Shown piece after piece: positions 32,877 through 40,536 of a DNA stretch of 64,000 nt (its first letter is position 1; each line of letters begins with the position of its first letter). Made by a program: the position numbers and the translations under genes. The DNA is from Flavobacteriales bacterium (GTDB lineage: Bacteria; Bacteroidota; Bacteroidia; Flavobacteriales_F; PHOS-HE28): assembly GCA_020635695.1 (NCBI GenBank), contig JACJZH010000004.1, positions 124,001 to 188,000 of the forward strand, read 5' to 3'. Under the pieces are notes generated by a model. That model was not told the origin of the DNA, made no database searches, and saw nothing but the letters and a program-made list of their open reading frames with translations.

Positions 32877-33635
32877 TCAGTTGTTGGGGGCTCCGTCCTG
32901 GATCCAGATCATGATCATGTCGATCTCGCAGGAAGGAAGCATGCCTCCGCTGGGCGGCATGGCCTCGTAACCCGCCTCATGCTGGATGGCACCGGCCAGA
33001 CGACCGTCGGTGGCCACGGTGTTCACCGAGGCCCAGGTCGTGAAGTCCAGGTTCCCCTGTGGGTTGCTGCCTCCATGGCACCCCGTGCATTTCCAATCGA
33101 ACAAGGGGGCGATGGAACCGGAGTAGGTCACGTTCGTCGTATCGCAAGCACCGATGCAGCCGTTGTTCTGCGCCCCCTGCTGGATCCAGGTGATGATGTT
33201 CTGGATCTGCTGGGGAGTGAGGGGGTCGTGCGGCGGCGGCGGCATGATGTCGTCGGGATCCGTTTCCGTGATCACCTCCACGAGCTCACTGCCTCCGGGA
33301 TCGAAGGGATCCACTTCCTGGATGATGTGCTGGTAGTCGTACATGCGGATGCCTTCCTCGTGCGTGATCGCATCATGGCATCCGGGGATGGCGCAACTGG
33401 ACACCAGCAGGGGCAGGATGTCCGATTGGAAGTAGACCGTGTCCGGATCGCAGGGGTCCGGGTTCACACCGCCGTTGCCGCCTCCCCCGTTCCCCGCGGT
33501 GGGATCCTCCGGGAACACCGGTGGTTCGTGTACGCAACCGGGTAGCATCAGCAGCAGCACGATGGCCGTCACGATCACCGCCATGGCGGAAAAGGTGAGC
33601 GTTCGTTCCTGTCGGGTGGTCATGTCTTGAGGCAT
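32877..33635 (-). CDS. two-haem c-type cytochrome lipoprotein
   Basis: About 252 residues, a lipoprotein with signal FSAMAVIVTAIVLLLMLPGC. Two haem-binding units are visible: SSCAIPGCH (CX4CH) with MPPPPHDPLTPQQIQNIITWIQQGAQNN, then WKCTGCH (CXXCH) with MPPSGGMLPSCEIDMIMIWIQDGAPNN. A proline- and glycine-rich linker follows the lipid anchor. Reading from 33635 (MPQDMTTRQ) or 33623 gives a normal N-terminus, both behind TACTTTCG on the minus strand (33667-33674). It is the first gene of the cluster with the small haem lipoprotein, OB-fold, YceI and DUF5777 genes. A role in electron transfer is likely; the partner is unknown. Confidence 0.75.
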   Translation of the reverse strand: MPQDMTTRQERTLTFSAMAVIVTAIVLLLMLPGCVHEPPVFPEDPTAGNGGGGNGGVNPDPCDPDTVYFQSDILPLLVSSCAIPGCHDAITHEEGIRMYDYQHIIQEVDPFDPGGSELVEVITETDPDDIMPPPPHDPLTPQQIQNIITWIQQGAQNNGCIGACDTTNVTYSGSIAPLFDWKCTGCHGGSNPQGNLDFTTWASVNTVATDGRLAGAIQHEAGYEAMPPSGGMLPSCEIDMIMIWIQDGAPNN

Positions 33636-33666
33636 GGCAGTAGTGGTGTCCCGTTTCGATCTTGCC

Positions 33667-33674
33667 CGAAAGTA
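33667..33674 (-). promoter_or_regulatory. -7-type promoter element TACTTTCG (minus strand)
   Basis: TAnnTTnG on the minus strand, 31 bases ahead of the start at 33635; promoter of the cytochrome/YceI/DUF5777 cluster. Confidence 0.55.
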
Positions 33675-33688
33675 GGTGGGAGGAATGG

Positions 33689-33940
33689 TCATCCACGGGT
33701 CGTTCCCGACGAACCGGGAAAAGTGGCCGACGGACCGGACACCTCCCCGATCGCCTGGAGCGCGCAGGCCAGTTCCACGACGTTCAACCGGTTGTGGTAA
33801 TGCGGCATGGCGTTCAGCCTGATCAACCCACCCAGGCGACCCTCCGGACCCAGTTCCAACAGGCTCGCCAGGTCCTTCAGCCGAAGGCCGAAGTGCCGGG
33901 CCATCGCTTGCAGTTCCTTTCGCTGGCTTCTCATGTCCAT
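33689..33940 (-). CDS. small hypothetical protein, possibly helical DNA-binding
   Basis: An 83-residue frame on the minus strand starting MDMRSQRKELQAMARHFG. The first 60 residues are amphipathic and helix-rich (LKDLASLLELGPEGRLGG, NVVELACALQAIGE), and codon choice is like the genes around it, so it is probably translated. The short C-terminal tail is Ser/Gly/Thr rich. No family is recognised; a helix-turn-helix-like arrangement is possible but not demonstrated. It lies just upstream of the cytochrome cluster promoter on the same strand. Confidence 0.4.
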   Translation of the reverse strand: MDMRSQRKELQAMARHFGLRLKDLASLLELGPEGRLGGLIRLNAMPHYHNRLNVVELACALQAIGEVSGPSATFPGSSGTTRG

Positions 33941-34235
33941 CACTTGCTTGGTCCAAAGCAACGCCCATGCCAGCCCACATCATGCACCCGGTCCGACGGA
34001 ACGGGAAAGAGGGCGGATGAAGCGGGAGCAGCGGTCAGGAACCCTTGTGTGGAACCGGACCCAATGGGTCAGGGCTGTGCCCCTTCTGGTGGCCGTATCC
34101 CCGTCGGTCCGGTTCCTTTTCCGGCAAACGAACTGCCGAAACGCCATCGCCGGCCCCGGACCGTTGACCCGCGACCTCAGAACGCCGACCGCGGACTGCC
34201 TACCCCCGACCGCCCACTGCAGGCCGCCGAACTCT
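33941..34235. other. intergenic region with a heptamer array
   Basis: About 295 bases between the small hypothetical gene and the LytTR regulator. It holds a 7-bp-period array at 34180-34221 and no convincing gene, tRNA or terminator. Confidence 0.5.
34180..34221. repeat. intergenic 7-bp-period array (GACCGCC type)
   Basis: Six heptamers in register: GAACGCC, GACCGCG, GACTGCC, TACCCCC, GACCGCC, CACTGCA. It is the same family as the arrays at 16891 and 19314, but more degenerate. Confidence 0.7.
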
Positions 34236-34982
34236 TCACCCTTCCCCGGCCAGCCAGCGCTTGAACTCGGCGGAGCGTTCACTGCTCACGATCGCGTCCT
34301 CTCCGAAGGGTGGCTCCATGATCACCTTCACCCGGCTCTTGCTGTAGGCGATCAGCTCCTTGATGCTTTCGAAGCCCACGATCACCTGCCGGTTCAGGCG
34401 AAAGAACCGGGCGGGGTCCAGCTGCTTCTCCAGTCGGTCCAGGCTCTCGTCCATGGGCAGGTCCTTGCCCTCGGTCGTGCGTAGGAAGGTGTTCTTCTCC
34501 AGGGAGTAGAGGTATGCGATGTCCTTCGGCTCCACCACCTTGAACGTATCGCCGTAGCGGATCAGGAATCGTTTGGCGACCAGCTCACCAGGGGCTTCCT
34601 CCCTGCCAGCGGGACGCCCCCGCACCACACGGAGGTTGCCGGCACGCTCCATCGCCTCGCTCAGTTCCCCTTTCCGCACGGGTTTCAACAGGTAGTCCAC
34701 CGCGTTCACCCGAAAGGCCTTGAGGGCGTGCTCGTCGTATGCGGTGGTGAAGATGACGGGGCAACCCACCTCTGTCCGGTGGAACACCTCGAAGCTCTCA
34801 CCATCGGCCAGTTGGATGTCGAAGAACGCCAGGTCCGGCCATTCGTTGTCCTCCAACCATTCCACCGTTTCCTTCACGGTGCCGGTGCGGCCCACGATGT
34901 TCACTTCAGGGTCGATCTCCTTGAGCAGTTTCTCCATCCGCTTCAGCGCGGCGGCCTCGTCCTCTACGATCAGGATGTTCAT
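34236..34982 (-). CDS. LytTR-family response regulator
   Basis: A 248-residue regulator. Receiver domain 1-120 with EDE near residue 8, phosphoacceptor Asp55 (AFFDIQLADGE) and Lys in LLKPVRKGE; LytTR DNA-binding domain about 145-245 (RYGDTFKVVEPKDIAYLYSLEKNTFL, FFRLNRQVIVGFESI, RSAEFKRWLAG). LytTR regulators bind short direct repeats upstream of exoprotein or envelope genes. Its start overlaps the kinase stop by four bases (ATGA), so kinase and regulator form one translationally coupled pair. Confidence 0.93.
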   Translation of the reverse strand: MNILIVEDEAAALKRMEKLLKEIDPEVNIVGRTGTVKETVEWLEDNEWPDLAFFDIQLADGESFEVFHRTEVGCPVIFTTAYDEHALKAFRVNAVDYLLKPVRKGELSEAMERAGNLRVVRGRPAGREEAPGELVAKRFLIRYGDTFKVVEPKDIAYLYSLEKNTFLRTTEGKDLPMDESLDRLEKQLDPARFFRLNRQVIVGFESIKELIAYSKSRVKVIMEPPFGEDAIVSSERSAEFKRWLAGEG

Positions 34983-37828
34983 GGTCTTCGCTCGATCAGT
35001 GGGATGCGTACGATGAATTCACCGCCTTCACGCACGACCTCCACGGGCCGTTCGCTCAGGGCGGTATAGCGTTGCCTGATGCTGTCCAGGCCATAGCCGG
35101 TGGAACGTGCCGGGCCGCTCCGGGGCCGGTCCGCATTGCGCACTTCCAGGACACCATTTCCAGCCTTCACCCGTACCACCAACGGTTCATCGTCCGTGGC
35201 GGTGTTGTGCTTGATGGCATTCTCCACCAGCAACTGCAGGGTGAGCGGGGGCAACTGCAGCGACCTGGCCTCTTCCACCACGTCCGTCACCAGTCGTATG
35301 CGTTCCCCGAACCGGCGCTGCTCCAGCTTGAAGTAGGTATCCACCAGGTCCAGTTCCTCGTCCAGCGTGATCAGTTCCTTGTCACGGACGGTAAGGATGT
35401 TGCGGAACAGGTCGCTGAGGTCCTCGACATGCTCCACGGCCTTGTCGGGTTCCTCCTCGATCAGCTCGATCAGGGTATTGAAACTGTTGAACAGGAAATG
35501 CGGGTTCACCTGACTGCGAAGCGCCTCCAGTTGAAACCGGGCCTGTTCCTTCTCGATCCGGTCGCGCATCCGAAGCCGATCCTCCCGAACACGCACGAAC
35601 GCATACAGCACGCCCGTGAGCAAGAGGACGAACAGGCCAATGGCCCAGGGCCTGCGCCACCAAGGGGACTGGATGATGAAATGGTGCTCGGTCCACCGAT
35701 CCGTGGGAAGGTTGTCCCCGACGCTGGCCTTCACCCGGAAGGTGTAATCCCCCGGAGGCAGGCGGCTGTAGCCCACCTCGCGGTCGCGGGTGATCTTGGG
35801 GGCTTCATCATACCCCACCAATTGGTAGTGGAACCGGACGTTCTCCGGCGCCGCGTGGTGGCGTCCAGCAAAGCGGAAGGTCAGAAAATCCTGGTCATGT
35901 CGCAGCCTGGTATCGGGGACCATGGGCAGCTCCTCTCCCGCCCAGAACATGGCCGTGATCGCCGTGGGTACTTCGCCACTCAGATCGGCCCCGTCCAGGG
36001 TGATCCGGACCAGGCCTTTGCTCGTGGCCAGCCAGAGCGCCCCATGGGCGTCGGTGCAGGCGGTATTGAGTTCCGCCGTGAGGTCGCGAAGGCCCGTCTC
36101 ATCACCCAGGTCCACCAGGCGACCGCCATTCTCCGGGGACCAGGCCGCCAACCCGCTTTGCCCCAGCACCAGGATCCGGTCGGCATAGGGCACCACGCTG
36201 TACACGGAACCATCGAACGGTGCCCGGTCCTGCGCCGAACAGGTCAGCGACATGCCATCGACCTGGCAGATACCGCTGCCCGGCCCGCACGCCCATGCCG
36301 TACCCTCACGGTCCAGTGCCAGCGAGTAGTAGGTGCGGCTGTCCGCCGAGGCCTGCAGGTCCGTGGTCCCACCCGCTGGTGAGCGATGGACGACCCCACT
36401 TCCATCCGTGGCGGCCAGGACGCTTCCATCGGGCATGGGCAGCACATCGTAAACGAAGCCGGTCCCTGGTAGCGTGACATGCTCCAGGCCGGGACTGGCC
36501 TGTCCCGGGTCCCTGCACACATAAAGCCCGTCCAGCGTGGCCATCCAGACCTGGCCGTTCCGTTCACGGACGGAAAGCACATTGTCGTTGATGCCGGCTC
36601 CCTGCTCGTCCATGCGCACCAGCGCACCATCCGTTCCCAGACGCAGCAATCCCGCGCCGAAGGTGGCCGCCCAAAGCTGACCGTGGGTATCCACCGCCAG
36701 GGAGACCACCGGGGTGGTCTCATCCACGGTGATCGTGGTCCGCGTGAGCGTGAGATCATCGGCAAAGGCGGCCCGGTGATTGAAGACCCCTTCCGGTGTG
36801 GCGAACCAGATGCGCCCCTCTCGATCCCCACAGAGCGCCGTGATCCTGGTCAGATCCACTCCCTCGTGACTCGGCACATGGAGCACACGCGGATCCGCAC
36901 GCCTGACCCGCTCGGATCCATCGGTGCTCCATACCGCGCCGTCAGCAGCCAGCAGGAGGCCATATACCCTGGTACCGGCACCTTGTGCAGCATCCTGGGG
37001 CAGATAGGCGCCGAGACCCACACGGGTGTCATGCACGACCACTCCCGATCTGCTGGTACCGGTCCAGACCAGCCCGTCGTCGGCCACCAAGGCGGTGACC
37101 GGACCGTGCCGCCAGGCACTGTCGAGCAGGTGGACCTTCGGAGCTGCACCATCCAGTTCCAACTGGAACACCCCGGCACGCTCCGTTCCACCCCATACGC
37201 GGCCGATCGTATCGCAGGCGAGGGCCATCACCAGGTTGTCCGGCAGTCCCTCCACCTCCGTGATCGTGAACTGCACGCCTTCGTCCATGGAGCACATGGC
37301 CACACCCTGATCAGTGGCGACCAACACCCCATCCTGGTAGCTGCAGAGCGCATTGATGTGATCGTCCAGCAGCCCGTTCTGGACCCCGAAGCGGTCCATC
37401 CTGCCGTTCCGAAGGTGCCACAGACCGGCTCCATAGGTACCGATCCACAAGCCGCCATCCTCTTCCTCCCGGAGTACCCGCACACTGGTGCCGGCCAGCT
37501 GATCGCTCGCCCAAAGCGTATCGCAATGGTACCCCGAGCAGCGGAGCAACACCCCGGTACTGAGGGCAGCCAGGATCCCCGTGGGCCCCTGCCCCAAGGC
37601 ATCCACGGTGGCTCCTTCGGTGGCGAGCACCTGATCGGTCCGTTCTCCGTCCGTACGGTAGATCCCCAGGTCGCTTCCGGCCCAGAGCAGGCCTTGGGCG
37701 TCCTGGATCAGGGTGGTGATGTGCGGGCGGCGCTGCCCGGTGCGCACTTCATACGTTCGGCTGTAGGGGTACTGTGCATCGGCCAGGAATGGCAGCAACA
37801 GCGCGATGGCCAGGACCCTGCGCATCAT
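34979..37828 (-). CDS. LytS-like sensor histidine kinase with periplasmic two-component propeller
   Basis: A 949-residue membrane sensor. After a signal sequence (LLLPFLADAQ) residues about 20-640 are propeller repeats of the reg_prop type (GLLWAGSDLGIYR, GGLWIGTYGAGLWHL, DGLVWTGTSRSGVVV). A Y_Y_Y domain (about 655-725, LPPGDYTFRVKAS), one transmembrane helix (WAIGLFVLLLTGVLYAFV) and a cytoplasmic His_kinase domain (QVNPHFLFNSFNTL) with an HATPase domain (LQLLVENAIKHN) follow. The pattern is that of hybrid-like Bacteroidota sensors for envelope or polymer signals. It overlaps the YceI gene upstream and the LytTR gene downstream by four bases each, so all three act together. Confidence 0.92.
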   Translation of the reverse strand: MMRRVLAIALLLPFLADAQYPYSRTYEVRTGQRRPHITTLIQDAQGLLWAGSDLGIYRTDGERTDQVLATEGATVDALGQGPTGILAALSTGVLLRCSGYHCDTLWASDQLAGTSVRVLREEEDGGLWIGTYGAGLWHLRNGRMDRFGVQNGLLDDHINALCSYQDGVLVATDQGVAMCSMDEGVQFTITEVEGLPDNLVMALACDTIGRVWGGTERAGVFQLELDGAAPKVHLLDSAWRHGPVTALVADDGLVWTGTSRSGVVVHDTRVGLGAYLPQDAAQGAGTRVYGLLLAADGAVWSTDGSERVRRADPRVLHVPSHEGVDLTRITALCGDREGRIWFATPEGVFNHRAAFADDLTLTRTTITVDETTPVVSLAVDTHGQLWAATFGAGLLRLGTDGALVRMDEQGAGINDNVLSVRERNGQVWMATLDGLYVCRDPGQASPGLEHVTLPGTGFVYDVLPMPDGSVLAATDGSGVVHRSPAGGTTDLQASADSRTYYSLALDREGTAWACGPGSGICQVDGMSLTCSAQDRAPFDGSVYSVVPYADRILVLGQSGLAAWSPENGGRLVDLGDETGLRDLTAELNTACTDAHGALWLATSKGLVRITLDGADLSGEVPTAITAMFWAGEELPMVPDTRLRHDQDFLTFRFAGRHHAAPENVRFHYQLVGYDEAPKITRDREVGYSRLPPGDYTFRVKASVGDNLPTDRWTEHHFIIQSPWWRRPWAIGLFVLLLTGVLYAFVRVREDRLRMRDRIEKEQARFQLEALRSQVNPHFLFNSFNTLIELIEEEPDKAVEHVEDLSDLFRNILTVRDKELITLDEELDLVDTYFKLEQRRFGERIRLVTDVVEEARSLQLPPLTLQLLVENAIKHNTATDDEPLVVRVKAGNGVLEVRNADRPRSGPARSTGYGLDSIRQRYTALSERPVEVVREGGEFIVRIPLIERRP

Positions 37829-38373
37829 TCGCCCGGCTTCGCGAAATGCAGGTCCACCTCCACTTCCACCTCGTTGGCGATCTTCTGTTGGACCACGCGT
37901 GGCACCCGGACGCCATGTTCCTCCAACAGGACGCCGAAGGTGGATGTGACCCGCACGCCATCAGGACCGATCCTCAGAAGGCAATCGAGGATCCGTTCGC
38001 GTTGCTCCCCGTGTATGGTGAGCATGCCCTTGGCCCTTACCTGATGCTCGCCGGGGACACGCAGGTCCACATGCTCGATGATGCGCCCGGCGAACACCGC
38101 ATTGGGGAACTGCTGGCTGCGCATGTAGTTCTCATTGAAGTGCTCGCGCTGCAACGGGCTGTTGAAACCCTCCAATGAACGCATCGGCACCTGCACGGCG
38201 AAAGTGCGCTGATCAAGGTCCAGCACCCCCGTCGTCTTGTCCGTGGAGGCCGTGATGCGTTCCAAGGGGGCCTCGCTGACGAAGCGCACCAAGCTGCGGT
38301 CGACCCGGTAGAGCGTACGGTCCTGGGCCCCTCCCAAGAGGGGAAGAAGGAGAATGGGGATCAGGAGCTTCAT
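37825..38373 (-). CDS. YceI family protein, first gene of a two-component operon
   Basis: A 182-residue YceI-type exported lipid-binding protein: signal MKLLIPILLLPLLGGAQ, then NSPLQREHFNENYMRSQQFP and KGMLTIHGEQRERIL. The start at 38373 fits the signal peptide. The stop overlaps the start of the sensor kinase by four bases. The tight coupling of a YceI protein to a LytS/LytTR system suggests the bound lipid or its envelope state is part of the signal, although this is inference. TAACTTGG on the minus strand (38445-38452) is a likely promoter with a leader of about 65 bases. Confidence 0.85.
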   Translation of the reverse strand: MKLLIPILLLPLLGGAQDRTLYRVDRSLVRFVSEAPLERITASTDKTTGVLDLDQRTFAVQVPMRSLEGFNSPLQREHFNENYMRSQQFPNAVFAGRIIEHVDLRVPGEHQVRAKGMLTIHGEQRERILDCLLRIGPDGVRVTSTFGVLLEEHGVRVPRVVQQKIANEVEVEVDLHFAKPGE

Positions 38374-38444
38374 GCCCGATCGGAGAGCAAGGTCCATGCC
38401 GTGTTCCAGTTGCATGAGGCCGATCGGTCCCGGTACGGTCGGAG

Positions 38445-38452
38445 CCAAGTTA
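38445..38452 (-). promoter_or_regulatory. -7-type promoter element TAACTTGG (minus strand)
   Basis: Points towards the YceI/kinase/LytTR operon, diverging from the tRNA-Ser promoter 26 bases away. Confidence 0.45.
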
Positions 38453-38478
38453 CACAAGGCCACACACCCGGTAAGACC

Positions 38479-38486
38479 TATCTTCG
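38479..38486 (+). promoter_or_regulatory. -7-type promoter element TATCTTCG of tRNA-Ser
   Basis: Ends 11 bases before the first base of the mature tRNA at 38498. Because tRNA leaders are short, this anchors the distance from the motif to the transcription start at no more than about 11 bases. Confidence 0.7.
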
Positions 38487-38497
38487 CAGCCCCGTTC

Positions 38498-38584
38498 GGA
38501 GAGGTGCCAGAGTGGTCGAATGGGCCTGACTCGAAATCAGGTGTGCCCTTCGGGGCACCGGGGGTTCGAATCCCTCCCTCTCCG
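38498..38584 (+). tRNA. tRNA-Ser(CGA)
   Basis: Class II tRNA. Acceptor stem GGAGAGG pairs with CCTCTCC, then discriminator G. The anticodon stem is CCTGA/TCAGG with loop CTCGAAA, giving anticodon CGA, which reads UCG. A long variable arm (GTGCCC TTCG GGGCAC) is typical of serine tRNAs, and the T arm is GGGTTCGAATCCC. The CCA end is not encoded (CC then G), so it is added after transcription. Confidence 0.97.
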
Positions 38585-38918
38585 CCGATACCGCCAGCGG
38601 GCCGCCGAAGGCGGTCGTGAAGGCCCCAGCGAACGGAAGCCAAGCGCAGCTTGAGCGGACGGGCGTTGGGGCCTTCTCATGGTGGTCGAGACGAAGGAGC
38701 GCGACGGCGCTTGAGGAGATCGATGGCAATTCCTGGAAGCGTTCTTTCTAGTAGGAACCAAGCCTATTGAGAACAGTCCAGCATGCATGGCCATACATCC
38801 ATTTCCTTCATCCTGAATATCAGACCATTAAGCATTCATGCATGGCCATACATGTATTCACTGATATCCATTGCACCCGGGTATCCAGCCACACACTACA
38901 AGCCCCCATCTTTACCCC
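38585..38918. other. AT-richer intergenic region with repeated near-palindromes
   Basis: About 334 bases between tRNA-Ser and the DinB gene. From about 38740 onward it is clearly richer in A and T than its surroundings. It contains two copies of a 17-bp direct repeat (38782-38798, 38837-38853) and the palindrome ATACATGTAT (38848-38857). No gene is supported. Confidence 0.5.
38782..38853. repeat. 17-bp direct repeat, two copies 55 bp apart
   Basis: CATGCATGGCCATACAT at 38782-38798 and 38837-38853. Each copy holds ATGCATGGCCATACAT, a 16-bp inverted repeat with one mismatched pair. It is operator-like, or the remains of a mobile sequence. Confidence 0.6.
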
Positions 38919-39410
38919 ATGACCACCGCCGAGACCCTGGCAGCCTCGTTGGACGCTGCCCGCAACTACACCCGCTACTACTTCAGCAAGCTGAAGGGCC
39001 AGGACCTGCATCGAGCATTCACTTGCGAAGGGAGAGAGCTGAACACCGCCTACTGGCTGATGGCCCATGTCACGAGCAGCGAGAACTGGCTGATCCTGCG
39101 CGGCACCGGTGGAGACCTGGTGAAACTGCCTTGGGCGAAGCTCTTCAACGTGGGCCGCACCCCGCCACGACCGGACGAGCTCCCGCCGATCGAAGACATC
39201 CTGGCCGCGAGCAAGGAAGTGCATGAAAAGGCACTGGCACATCTACGTGGGCTTGGAGATGCCGACCTGGCCCAGCCACACCAGGCCATGATGGACCTGG
39301 GCGGGGACGGCACCTGCATGGAAGTGGTGTTGCACGCCATCCGCCATGAGGCCGGGCATGCGGGTCAACTCGGGACCTTGTGCAAGCTGTACGGAGTGGA
39401 GACGATCTGA
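38919..39410 (+). CDS. DinB family protein
   Basis: A 163-residue four-helix DinB-fold protein (MTTAETLAASLDAARNYTRYYFSKLKG). The likely metal-binding histidines are in LMAHVTSSENW and in AIRHEAGHAGQL, consistent with the DinB/YfiT three-His site. Homologues are metal-dependent thiol transferases or detoxification enzymes, and some are DNA-damage induced. Start ATG 38919, with CATCTTTA just upstream as a weak promoter-like element. The gene is monocistronic between the AT-richer region and a secreted hypothetical. Confidence 0.75.
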   Translation: MTTAETLAASLDAARNYTRYYFSKLKGQDLHRAFTCEGRELNTAYWLMAHVTSSENWLILRGTGGDLVKLPWAKLFNVGRTPPRPDELPPIEDILAASKEVHEKALAHLRGLGDADLAQPHQAMMDLGGDGTCMEVVLHAIRHEAGHAGQLGTLCKLYGVETI

Positions 39411-39536
39411 AGGAGGCCAATGGGAGCAATGCGGACAATGTGCGGAATGCGATCGATGTCGGGATGGATGACCGGTGCGTCGGGAAGTGGACATGAAGGG
39501 GGTACCTTTCGGTGAGAACCTGCGTATACCACTCTT

Positions 39537-40361
39537 ATGAAGCTCTTCCTGCCTCTCGCCTTCCTGTTGCCGGTGGCACTGTTCGCCCAGCCCCAGGTGA
39601 AGATCTCAGACCCCGGTGCCTTGGTGCTGCGGCCCGAGCTGGGAAAGAACAAGGCAGCCACGGCAGCACTTCAGGCCGCAGGCCTCACCGCTGAGGCGCA
39701 GGAGCTTGTCGTGAACTACAGCGACCCCCAGTACTGGCCACCCGGCCTCTCCACGGATAGCGCCAGGCAGGCGAACGCACCCTACCTGCAGAACTACGCC
39801 GCCTACCGCATCTGCAGGTACGAGGTGGACAGCCTTCCCTACGTGATCGTGATGCTGCCTGCACAGCAGAACATCCACATGCCGGAGGACATGCGCCCGC
39901 TGGCGGATGTGTACCTCCTGCTGCCGGACAGCGCCGCCAAGGACGTGCACAGCGGCAAGCCCCGCCCATTGATCAGCCGGGGCCCACGCTGGAAGGACAG
40001 GCCCAAGGCGAAGATCGTGAAGCCCGATGGCCTGTACGCCACGTATGACCTCGGAGATGACGAGGCCGGGAGAGAGGCCTTGAAGAAAAAGTACATGAGC
40101 GACGCCGAGATCGAGGCGGTCGTCTTTCGCAGTCATGAACGCAACTGGCCCGACGGCATAGACAGCTTCGACGAGCGGTTCCCCCGGCTGGAGCAATTCT
40201 CCAAATACAAGGCCTACGTGGGCGCCGAGTGGGACGACAAGGTGCTGCTGATCATCCCCGTGGAGAAGAACCGCAAGCTGCCCACCGCCATGCGACCCTA
40301 CATGGACCTCTACTTCGTCTACGCCAAGGATGCGGTGGAGGTGAAGGGAAAGAGGAAGTAG
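39537..40361 (+). CDS. exported protein of unknown function
   Basis: A 274-residue protein with signal peptide MKLFLPLAFLLPVALFAQ. No known domain is recognised. The mature part contains two similar segments, DSLPYVIVMLPAQQNIHMPEDMRPLADVYLLL and DDKVLLIIPVEKNRKLPTAMRPYMDLYFVYAK-like, which share the pattern V(I/L)xxP.xxN..xP..MRPxxDxY and suggest an internal duplication. It is rich in charged residues and lacks a T9SS tail, so it is probably periplasmic. A heptamer array and hairpin follow the stop immediately. Confidence 0.65.
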   Translation: MKLFLPLAFLLPVALFAQPQVKISDPGALVLRPELGKNKAATAALQAAGLTAEAQELVVNYSDPQYWPPGLSTDSARQANAPYLQNYAAYRICRYEVDSLPYVIVMLPAQQNIHMPEDMRPLADVYLLLPDSAAKDVHSGKPRPLISRGPRWKDRPKAKIVKPDGLYATYDLGDDEAGREALKKKYMSDAEIEAVVFRSHERNWPDGIDSFDERFPRLEQFSKYKAYVGAEWDDKVLLIIPVEKNRKLPTAMRPYMDLYFVYAKDAVEVKGKRK

Positions 40362-40431
40362 TCGGGAGTCGGGAGTCGGACGACTGCGCTAAGCTCCTCG
40401 CTTCGCCGAAGGCTTCGCGAAGGCGCAGTCG
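40361..40431. repeat. heptamer array plus hairpin downstream of the exported hypothetical
   Basis: GTCGGGA, GTCGGGA, GTCGGAC, GACTGCG in register from 40361, then CGACTGCGC (40381-40389) pairing perfectly with GCGCAGTCG (40423-40431). The loop contains a second dyad, CTTCGCGAAG. It may act as a terminator. A further weak 7-bp pattern runs at 40484-40511. Confidence 0.65.
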
Positions 40432-40522
40432 GCGGTCTGAAGTGCTTCCGGATCGACGCCTCCTTCAGCCACTTGCCCCCTTGTCACTTGACACTTCTTG
40501 CTTGACACGTGCCCGCCCCGGC

Positions 40523-40530
40523 TACTTTCG
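40523..40530 (+). promoter_or_regulatory. -7-type promoter element TACTTTCG
   Basis: TAnnTTnG match ending 6 bases before the ccmB ATG at 40537. Confidence 0.55.
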
Positions 40531-40536
40531 CCCCGG

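Noticed and set aside
38783..39226. Alternative reading frame starting in the AT-richer region before the DinB gene
   Set aside because: It overlaps the DinB gene in another frame and its translation has no coherent pattern.
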